NCBI RefSeq assembly: GCF_002001165.1 | Contig: NZ_MUNQ01000006.1 | Coordinates: forward strand, 372,001 to 436,000 | DNA length: 64,000 bases | DNA from: Rhodanobacter sp. C05 | GTDB taxonomy: Bacteria > Pseudomonadota > Gammaproteobacteria > Xanthomonadales > Rhodanobacteraceae | Reading direction: 5' to 3' | Part shown: positions 27,318-34,413 of the stretch, in pieces | How the letters are laid out: every line of letters starts with the position of its first letter | Numbering within the stretch: the first letter of the stretch is position 1 | The notes under the pieces: generated by a model | Seen by the model: only the letters and a program-made list of their open reading frames with translations | The model's database searches: none | What the model was told of the DNA's origin: nothing | Program-made: the position numbers and the translations under genes

Positions 27318-28976
27318 TCACCTTATGGCTATCAAGTGATTGACCACCTTCAAGCCCTCGTCCGGGTTGGCATACACGTCTCGCTGGTCGAGGATTTCTC
27401 CCTCTTTGTCGAGTAAAAACCAGCGGGCGACTTCCAGAGTGCCAGCCGGCACAAGATGCTTTGCGTCTGCGACGGAAACTATCGCAGTCACGAAGTTCTC
27501 ATGGATGACGTTTTTTGTCGCCTCGTATTCCATGAAATAGCCCAGGGTATAGTCCAGCTTGCTTAGCTGGCGATGCTTGTCGTCGAACAGCACGACGAAC
27601 ACCCGCCGGTCGATTCGCTTGGCCTCAGCCAGCGCTTCCGCGAGCGTGGCAAATGGCGTGGTCCTGAAAAATCCTCGGTATATGACCTGCCGCGTTGGCC
27701 CCTCTATTAGGCCGCGAACTCCTCTCAGTAGGTGCATGCGCACCTTCGCGCTGAAGTCACCAGTGAGGTCGGGTTTTAGCGCATCCAGCCGGAAGATGAA
27801 ATCTGACGAGGAGCGCACGACGATCTCTGTTCCTAGTACGTCGATCTCCCAACGCGGCGAGAACCGCGTCTCATGATTGTCTGATTGGGCGACTCCGAGG
27901 TTCGTGTGAACAGAGGCTCCCCTTTGTTGCATCCCGCCTTGCGTACGCACGAACTTCCCATTCAATTCGGCCACGATGCTGTTGACGACACGATCCATCG
28001 CCTGGTAGACCGCTTGACAGTTAGCGCCCAATTGCAGCACCTCAACGACGCTTTCCCGATCTAGGTGACTCCTGATAAATGCTATGTCAGCCTCCGCCTG
28101 CGATTCGTGATCGGCACTGGGCACCAACAGCGACTCCAACGCCGAAAGCATCGCGTTGGCGCTTGAATACCGCCTGTTGATGGCAGGATTGAAGCAGCGG
28201 TCGAAGAAGTCCAGTAACCGCGGTGTTGCAACACCCTCAACGGTGGACAGCAGGGACAACGCTTTCTTGCGTTGGTGAGGCATATTGCCGTCTGCATCCT
28301 GAAGTGTCGCGGGAAACATGCCGGTCAGCACGTAGAATAGGATGCCGCCGACGAACGCGAGATCGCTACGTTCGTCTCGCTTCGACATACTTCCAATCGA
28401 CAGCTCGGGCAGTCGCAAAAAGCGGTTTCCAATTTCTTGGCCGTGCTCCGTGTTCAGAGTGTCCGCGACCCCCTCCTTGTAGCTGAGACCGAAGTCAAGC
28501 AACATCGGAGCTGCAACCTCTCCGTCCTTGAGGATGATGTTATCCGGCTTGATATCCCGGTGGACCCATTCGTTGGCGTGGATATACGCGACTGCTTTGA
28601 GCAGCGCGAGAGTCAAAGTGGATCCGTCCACCCAGCTTAGCGTCCCTTGCTCCTCAATCCGCTTGTTGAGTGTCGGGCCGGGAATGAACTCAATGACAAG
28701 AAACAGCTTGTAGTCGGGGTCCACATGATTTTGCCCGTTGCTCGCAAGGAGGCGGGGGATCAGCGGGTGCTGGCACGTGTCATACGCGGTGGCCTCCCGG
28801 AAAAACCGCAGCCGGCGCTCGGAATCCTTCTGCTTACTCAGTAACTTTAGGCACCCGGCGGTCCCTGTTTCGTTGTGTTCGACTCGCCGTGTTACACCTT
28901 GGCCACCTCGGCCAAGTTCCTCGCGCCCAGTCCACGCTAGCTCCCACTTTTTGTCGTTCACCCATACTTTGGTCAT
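27318..28976 (-). CDS. Hanks-type Ser/Thr kinase with C-terminal thioredoxin-like segment
   Basis: A 552-residue soluble protein. Kinase domain, residues about 15-290: Gly loop GRGGQG (22-27), Lys44 in CLKLL, HRDIKPDN (139-146) and DFG (161-163), all catalytic residues present. There is no transmembrane helix or PASTA domain. A middle region of about 140 residues is unrecognised. The last about 110 residues (TPFATLAEALAEAKRIDRRVFVVLFDDKHRQLSKLDY... VARWFLLDKEGEILDQ) have the strand-helix pattern of a thioredoxin-like fold, but the active-site CxxC is absent. Free-standing kinases occur in abortive-infection systems (for example Stk2 of Staphylococcus), and the defence setting makes that plausible. 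About 230 bases follow the SRAP gene on the same strand. Confidence 0.82.
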   Translation of the reverse strand: MTKVWVNDKKWELAWTGREELGRGGQGVTRRVEHNETGTAGCLKLLSKQKDSERRLRFFREATAYDTCQHPLIPRLLASNGQNHVDPDYKLFLVIEFIPGPTLNKRIEEQGTLSWVDGSTLTLALLKAVAYIHANEWVHRDIKPDNIILKDGEVAAPMLLDFGLSYKEGVADTLNTEHGQEIGNRFLRLPELSIGSMSKRDERSDLAFVGGILFYVLTGMFPATLQDADGNMPHQRKKALSLLSTVEGVATPRLLDFFDRCFNPAINRRYSSANAMLSALESLLVPSADHESQAEADIAFIRSHLDRESVVEVLQLGANCQAVYQAMDRVVNSIVAELNGKFVRTQGGMQQRGASVHTNLGVAQSDNHETRFSPRWEIDVLGTEIVVRSSSDFIFRLDALKPDLTGDFSAKVRMHLLRGVRGLIEGPTRQVIYRGFFRTTPFATLAEALAEAKRIDRRVFVVLFDDKHRQLSKLDYTLGYFMEYEATKNVIHENFVTAIVSVADAKHLVPAGTLEVARWFLLDKEGEILDQRDVYANPDEGLKVVNHLIAIR

Positions 28977-29207
28977 TCAGCACCCGTCCGCGTTTCGCAG
29001 CGTTGGCGATATGGTTAATGGAAACGATGCTAGCTGATCGAATGTTCCAAAACGGCCATTCATAGGTGGCCGCTCTTGGCCGATTCCGGCCGGTGGCGTC
29101 ACGCTGACCAGAATGCCGACGCGCTGATCATGATCGACTGGTTCTACTGAACAACCACATCGGTGTTCGCAGTCAGATTCAGGTTGCTGCGATCGTAAGC
29201 ATCAAAG

Positions 29208-30191
29208 CTACTTCTGCTGCACCAGTTGATGTTCGTAGTACGGCCGCACACGTCGGTCGAGGATCGCGTACAAGCTCGCGTAGTCGTCAGGACTTGGATT
29301 GAGCCATGCGTCGATGTCATCTTCCTGAATTGGAACGGGACATCGGTCATGGCCCGCCTCGACAACTTCAAAGGGTGGATCATCCGTGATTGCGGCGAAC
29401 GTGTAGAACCCTGGATCGTCGCCGGCCGCCTCAACATAGGTCCAGAGACAAGCTACGAAAAGGTCTTCACCGGTCGATGGCGAAAAGAGAATTTCAACGC
29501 TCTGCTCGCGCTCACCTGGCACCAGCGGTCGTTGCTGCAGATTGTGGAGATAGACGCTTTCGTAGAACCGATCCACGACCATGATCCCGTGGCTGTAACC
29601 AAACACCTTGCGCCAAACGGTCGACAGCTTGTCGCGCCGCGCGTTATATGTGCCTGGCTTCTCGATCTCGTCGGCTTCTGTCCACCCCGGCAGGCGGCAG
29701 CGGTAGCGCATCGGGACGACCATGCGCTCGCCCGTTTCAGAATCTCGAATCATTACCGGAGCGAAGAAACCAGGCCAGATTCTGTCGATGCCGTCGGCCG
29801 GCGCCGGTAAGGCTAAGTCTTCCAGCTTCTTCCTTCCTGCCTCTATTTTGTTTGTCGCGACGCGGCGATCGTTCTCGGCCTTTTTTGTCGGCTTGCTTGA
29901 CGCTAGCTTGGCGTTCGCGTCGACGAGGCGTGCTTCCTGGACGCCGATCTCAGCCGCGATCAAGGCGATTGCCTCAGTTTCCGCTTCGCGCGCCATCCCG
30001 ACCGTGCCAATGTCCAGCACGCCACTCGTGGCATCGGTCATGGCGCGGCGCATCGCCTTAGGGACAACCTTGACCCAAGTGCCCTTCTTCTTAGTCCAGC
30101 CGGCGAGCTTCGTGAATTCCTTGATGGCGAGCTTTCCGCCAAACCGCTCGTATTTCCTGAAGTCCGCCCAGATCTGCGCCGAGTAGCACAT
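29208..30191 (-). CDS. SRAP (YedK/HMCES-like) abasic-site DNA-protein crosslink protein
   Basis: A 327-residue protein, longer than E. coli YedK (222). It starts Met-Cys (MCYSAQIWADF), and in this family Cys2 is exposed after Met removal and forms a thiazolidine with abasic sites in single-stranded DNA. Later signatures are present: ARRDKLSTVW (NAR-type), DRFYES (the Glu of the active site), FAAITDDP, and AGHDRCPVPI with the conserved His. An insertion of about 80 charged residues (residues about 60-140, rich in Ala, Lys, Glu) is unusual for the family. Known role: protects abasic sites during replication and the SOS response. Neighbours are the type I R-M/RT operon upstream and the kinase downstream. 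Confidence 0.82.
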   Translation of the reverse strand: MCYSAQIWADFRKYERFGGKLAIKEFTKLAGWTKKKGTWVKVVPKAMRRAMTDATSGVLDIGTVGMAREAETEAIALIAAEIGVQEARLVDANAKLASSKPTKKAENDRRVATNKIEAGRKKLEDLALPAPADGIDRIWPGFFAPVMIRDSETGERMVVPMRYRCRLPGWTEADEIEKPGTYNARRDKLSTVWRKVFGYSHGIMVVDRFYESVYLHNLQQRPLVPGEREQSVEILFSPSTGEDLFVACLWTYVEAAGDDPGFYTFAAITDDPPFEVVEAGHDRCPVPIQEDDIDAWLNPSPDDYASLYAILDRRVRPYYEHQLVQQK

Positions 30192-30293
30192 GTCGAAACC
30201 TGCTTGATGGGACTTCGCTAAGAATAGAGCGCAGTCAGCTGCACTTGAAACTGCTCACCCGCCCGCCCTCACGCACAGTCACCATGAGAAGGC

Positions 30294-31667
30294 CTAAGGG
30301 GAAACCCGGTTCGCGTCCATCTGCTCCTGGATCTCAGAGAGACGCGTAGTGAAGAATTCAGTCAGCGCCTTGTCCTTTACCTCACGAGCGTAGCCGAGGC
30401 CCTCGTGATGGAAGGCGTTGTGCATTGTCTTTTGCCCGAGCTCTGTCAGGCGTTTTCCGAGGTTCATAGGCCTCTTCCTTTTGGCGTTGAGCTCATGCAC
30501 GCGGACCAATTTTCCCTTCTCAGAACGGAGGAGATATTCGGGTGCGGTGAACCGAGAGAGAAGCTTGTTGAAAAGCTTCTGCGGTAGAGACTCGATATTC
30601 GCCCAGAGAAGGCGATTGAGAAGTGGCAAGCCGCCGTTCCAAGTGGCGGCGAGCTTCTTGTCCGAGAGTTTCAGGTAGGCATAAACGAACTTGCGGACCA
30701 GCTTCGCGTCCTGGTTGTCCCCCTTGTTGGCAAAGATCGACTGGATGTCTCGGCAGCGGTGCCGCTGGAGTTCCTTCACGGTCCATAAGTCGACCTTCTT
30801 CTGATTCACACGCAGGCCGTGGCGGTCGAGATTCCTCGTAAGAAGGAGCATGAGCGCATCAACGCTGTCCGTTCCGTTGACGAGGATCATTTGGTCGTCG
30901 GCATACCGGAAGTAGCTCGCGCCCGCTGTCGCGCAGATCGCAGCGGCGAACTTGTCATACTTCTGGAGGTAGTAATTGGCAAGCAACCGCGAGCAGTCGG
31001 CCAAGGCATCTTGCGGGATTCCTACACCCTGCGGATGCAGACCCGTGTTGCGACGGTTCCACTGATTGAGGAAGTAGAAAAGAAGCGCGATCACCCAGCC
31101 CTTCTCCGCAGGGGCGTCTTCGCGAATCCACCGCTCCAGAATGTCGAGTCTGATGCAGTCGTAAAAGTTTGAAAGATCGAACTGAAGGGCGTGCGTGTAA
31201 GCGCCGGTTTCAAGCTGCGCAAACAGCAACGAGTTGAACTCCCCAAAGGCCGACGTCCATGCACGAGGGTTGAAGGCGTAGCGGGCGTTGGAAAATCCGG
31301 AGTCGAACTCGACGTCAATGTTCTCAAGCTTCCGCAATTCTCCGCCAAGCGTCCAGCCGCCGAAGGTGTGGTCTGTCCGGTTGCCGGAAATAACCTCCTC
31401 CAGTTCCTTGATGCAGAAATAGAAGACGATGTAGTCCTCGATGCAAAACACCGGGATCGTCCGAGCCACTCCATGGCCCTTGTTCATCACGATTTCCTCC
31501 TCCGGGATGGACGGAGCGTAGCGAGACGACTTCACCGCTTCGAAGACCTTGCGAACCATGGCCTCCTTGTTGGCAGCGGTCTGGGGGATGTCGATGGGAA
31601 ACGTGCGGTTTTTGAAGGCTTTCCAAAAACTGCTGTTAAACCACCGACTGAAATTCTCCCAGTTCAT
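30294..31667 (-). CDS. Reverse transcriptase of the UG/Abi-like type, last gene of the hsd operon
   Basis: A 457-residue protein with a reverse-transcriptase palm: motif A LQFDLSNFYDCI (catalytic Asp164), motif B QGVGIPQDALADCSRLLANYYL (213-234), motif C FRYADDQMI (YADD at 255-258) and motif D LRVNQKKV. No maturase, endonuclease or integrase domain is seen; the C-terminal about 150 residues are helical and basic. No retron-type msr/msd structure was identified nearby. The ATG overlaps the hsdS stop by four bases (ATGA), so it is translated together with the restriction system. Free-standing RTs of this kind act in phage defence (DRT systems) but the exact group cannot be decided by eye. Group II intron origin is unlikely. 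Confidence 0.87.
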   Translation of the reverse strand: MNWENFSRWFNSSFWKAFKNRTFPIDIPQTAANKEAMVRKVFEAVKSSRYAPSIPEEEIVMNKGHGVARTIPVFCIEDYIVFYFCIKELEEVISGNRTDHTFGGWTLGGELRKLENIDVEFDSGFSNARYAFNPRAWTSAFGEFNSLLFAQLETGAYTHALQFDLSNFYDCIRLDILERWIREDAPAEKGWVIALLFYFLNQWNRRNTGLHPQGVGIPQDALADCSRLLANYYLQKYDKFAAAICATAGASYFRYADDQMILVNGTDSVDALMLLLTRNLDRHGLRVNQKKVDLWTVKELQRHRCRDIQSIFANKGDNQDAKLVRKFVYAYLKLSDKKLAATWNGGLPLLNRLLWANIESLPQKLFNKLLSRFTAPEYLLRSEKGKLVRVHELNAKRKRPMNLGKRLTELGQKTMHNAFHHEGLGYAREVKDKALTEFFTTRLSEIQEQMDANRVSP

Positions 31668-32962
31668 GAGAGGGGGGCGAAGGCTTCTTTGAGGACAGCT
31701 TGGAGGAGGTGGTCGGCGTGGATACGGGCGTGCTCAATCTCCGCTTCCAGCGTCCGGCAGGTCGTCATCAGCGCCTCCACTCGCTCCACAATCGCAGCTT
31801 GCTCAGCGAGGGGTGGAAGGGGGATGAGAACCTGAACTAGCCGGCTCGACTTGATTCCTTTCGCCGTGATTCCAGACGCTTTTTCGGCGAGCTGCGACTT
31901 CACTGTGCGGGATAGTATCGCGAACAGGAAGAAGCGTTTCTCGGAAAGAATTGGCTGAATCGTTATAAGCCGCTGACCGAGAGCAAACCGTTCGCTCATG
32001 TTCAATTGGCAGGCGTTCCCAAGAGGCGCTTCGGTCGTAAAGAGAATATCTCCATTGTCGGGAAATCCACGAACCATGTGACGGCTGAAGCTCTCTTCTG
32101 ACAAGTAGTCACGCGGCGTGTCGGAAAATCTACCGAACTTCACGTTCTTGGCAGTTATGAGCCTCACTCCACTTGAGATCTTGTTTGGCGTCTTACCCCG
32201 GTAATCGAAAAATCGCGTGACTGCACCCAACCGGCACCACTCCCAGCCCTTCGGGATCTCGAAGGGGATTTCGCTGAGGGCGATTTTTGGCAGGGGCTTT
32301 TCGGTGCGGAGTTTCTTGTCGGCGATGAGACGGGCTTTTTCGACTTTGATGCGATGAAGGAGCTGACTCGCGGGTTCCACGTCCGGGTGGGCGACTCGCC
32401 AACCTTCCGTCAATTTGCCCTGGATCGCCTCCTGCAGGATGGCTTGCTTGAGCTGAGGGAGCTCGTGACGATCACTGTTCTCTTCAAGGATGAATCGGAT
32501 CGTTTCCCTAATCCGATCAATCCGCGACACGAAAGCGCGCTGCTCAACCATGCTCGGGACAGGAAGTTCGATCTCGGCAAGGCCGGAGTAGTAGAGTCGC
32601 TTCCGCACTGCCCCGGAGCTATTGCGAGCAATGGCTTCGAGTCCGTAGTCGCTCTTGAGGAAATGCAATAGGTAGTGCGGATCAAGTCCCTTGCGGCAAG
32701 AGAAGACGGTGTAGTCCGGGCTGGTAAAGCCAGTCTTGGACTCGTTATCGGCGAGGCCGATAGAGCCGACGTTCACCCTCATAGGGTTGTAAGCAAACCA
32801 GTTCTTTTCAACACGCTGATAGCGTGCGAGATCGGCGGAGGTATCACGCGAGCTGGCATGGAGACCATGCTCATTGCTCACGCCGATTAGTCGACGATCC
32901 TTCGCGCCCGATGAACCAAGTGGATTGCACTCCTCGCGGATGTAGTCGCCGAGCTTTGCCAC
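31664..32962 (-). CDS. hsdS: Type I restriction-modification specificity subunit
   Basis: A 432-residue protein with two target-recognition domains separated by helical spacers: the first about 1-145 ends LAEIELPVPSMVEQRAFVSRI, with the spacer helix ending ILQEAIQGKLTEGWR; the second about 220-370 starts IPKGWEWCRLGAVTRFFDYRGKTP and ends VQVLIPLPPLAEQAAIVERVEAL. The repeated P-P/S-x-x-EQ motifs are diagnostic. It determines the bipartite DNA target of both methylase and nuclease. It uses a GTG start that overlaps the hsdM stop by one base (TAGTG), and its stop overlaps the RT start (ATGA). The first recognition domain lacks the usual W-x-x-x-x-L-G opening, which suggests divergence or exchange. 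Confidence 0.93.
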   Translation of the reverse strand: MAKLGDYIREECNPLGSSGAKDRRLIGVSNEHGLHASSRDTSADLARYQRVEKNWFAYNPMRVNVGSIGLADNESKTGFTSPDYTVFSCRKGLDPHYLLHFLKSDYGLEAIARNSSGAVRKRLYYSGLAEIELPVPSMVEQRAFVSRIDRIRETIRFILEENSDRHELPQLKQAILQEAIQGKLTEGWRVAHPDVEPASQLLHRIKVEKARLIADKKLRTEKPLPKIALSEIPFEIPKGWEWCRLGAVTRFFDYRGKTPNKISSGVRLITAKNVKFGRFSDTPRDYLSEESFSRHMVRGFPDNGDILFTTEAPLGNACQLNMSERFALGQRLITIQPILSEKRFFLFAILSRTVKSQLAEKASGITAKGIKSSRLVQVLIPLPPLAEQAAIVERVEALMTTCRTLEAEIEHARIHADHLLQAVLKEAFAPLS

Positions 32963-34401
32963 TAGGAATTTCCGTTGAGGGATGATGTCAACTTAGCGAC
33001 CAGATCGCCGATCTTTTGCTGACGTTTTGCCAGGAGGTGCAGTAGTCCCTCGACGGTATACTCGTTCTCCTCGACTGTGGAGTTCGGATTCTTTACATCC
33101 AGGTCGAACCCCTTCTTCAAATCCCCGATCTTCACGTTCCACGCAACGTCACTTACCTCGCGGTTGTCCCACCATTCGATCAGCGGCGCGAACTCTTCGA
33201 ACTGGATGGCTTTGGTTTTTGAGTAGCTCTTTTGCCCCTCGGGCAAGCGGTGCTCCCAATACCAGATTTCCTTGGTGGGCGTGCCCTTTTGGAAGAAGAG
33301 CAGGTTCGTGGAGACGGTGGCGGGAAAGAAGGTGGATTGCGGGAGGCGCACGATGGTGTGGAGGTTGCAATCGGTGAGGAGTTTTTCGCGGATGCGCTCC
33401 TTGTAGCCATCGCCGGTGATGCAGCCGTCAGGCAGCACGATGGCGCAGCGTCCACCGGGCTTGAGCAGCTGGATCATGAGGATGACGAAGAGGTCGGCGG
33501 ATTCCCTGCAGCGGAAGGACGCTGGGAAGTTTGTCTCCACGCCGTCGGCAATGCTGGCGCCGAAGGGCGGATTAGCGAGGATGCAGTCCACCTGTTGCCT
33601 AGGGCCGATGGCGTTGTATTCGGTCTTGAGGCTATCGAGGTAGTGCCAATCGGGTACGTCGAGTCCGTGGAGGATGAGATTCGTGAGGCCGAGGACATAG
33701 GAGACGGGCTTCAGCTCCCAGCCCGTGATGGATTTCTGGAGGATGCCTTCGTCGTCAAGGGTGTGAACTTCCTTTTCGCGGATGAAATCAATGGCAGCGC
33801 TGAGGAAGCCGCCGGTGCCAGCGGCAGGGTCTAGGACCTTTTCGCCCAGCCTGGGCGCGGTCATCTGCGTCATGAGCTGGGTGATGGCGCGGGGAGTGTA
33901 GTACTCGCCCTTGTTTCCGGCATCGCGCAACTCGACCAAGATGGATTCATAGACGGTGCCGAAAACGTGGCGGTCGTCGCTGCTGTTGAAGTCGAAGCCA
34001 TTGAGCTGGTTGATGACCTTGCGTAGCTCGTAGCCGGACTTCATGTAGTTGTTCGAGCCGTCAAAGACTTCGCGAACGAGCATGGCGCGCGGCGCAGCGT
34101 GCGGAGCCTTGAGGTTCTTGAGCGTGACGAAGAGGCCGTCCGTGGGATGGTCGATGAAGAGGATGAGTTCCTCGCCGGTGATGCCTTCAGCGTCGGCGGC
34201 CCAGTGTCGCCACTGGAATTTTGCGGGCATGACGGACTTGTAGCGTTCGCGGATTAGTTCGAGCTCCTGATCCTTGTCGTCGAGGATTTTCAGGAAGAGA
34301 AGCCAGCCGAGTTGCTCCAGACGCTGGGCATCGCCGGAGACGCCACGGTCTTGCCGCATGATGTTGCGGACGTTCTTGATGATGGATGAGATATTGGGCA
34401 T
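32962..34401 (-). CDS. hsdM: Type I restriction-modification DNA adenine methylase subunit
   Basis: A 479-residue protein. N-terminal helical domain (MPNISSIIKNVRNIMRQDRGVSGDAQRLEQLGWLLFLKILDD) then N6-adenine methylase core with motif I DPAAGTGGFLSAAIDFI and catalytic motif IV ANPPFGAS. C-terminal coiled-coil tail (HLLAKRQQKIGDLVAKL) contacts HsdS. Forms the M2S methylase and, with HsdR, the restriction complex. Twelve bases after the hsdR stop. Confidence 0.96.
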   Translation of the reverse strand: MPNISSIIKNVRNIMRQDRGVSGDAQRLEQLGWLLFLKILDDKDQELELIRERYKSVMPAKFQWRHWAADAEGITGEELILFIDHPTDGLFVTLKNLKAPHAAPRAMLVREVFDGSNNYMKSGYELRKVINQLNGFDFNSSDDRHVFGTVYESILVELRDAGNKGEYYTPRAITQLMTQMTAPRLGEKVLDPAAGTGGFLSAAIDFIREKEVHTLDDEGILQKSITGWELKPVSYVLGLTNLILHGLDVPDWHYLDSLKTEYNAIGPRQQVDCILANPPFGASIADGVETNFPASFRCRESADLFVILMIQLLKPGGRCAIVLPDGCITGDGYKERIREKLLTDCNLHTIVRLPQSTFFPATVSTNLLFFQKGTPTKEIWYWEHRLPEGQKSYSKTKAIQFEEFAPLIEWWDNREVSDVAWNVKIGDLKKGFDLDVKNPNSTVEENEYTVEGLLHLLAKRQQKIGDLVAKLTSSLNGNS

Positions 34402-34413
34402 GAGTGTCTAGGG

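Noticed and set aside
30294-31667. Group II intron or retron origin of the reverse transcriptase
   Set aside because: No maturase X or HNH domain, no intron structure at the gene borders, and the start codon overlaps hsdS, leaving no room for an upstream msr/msd.
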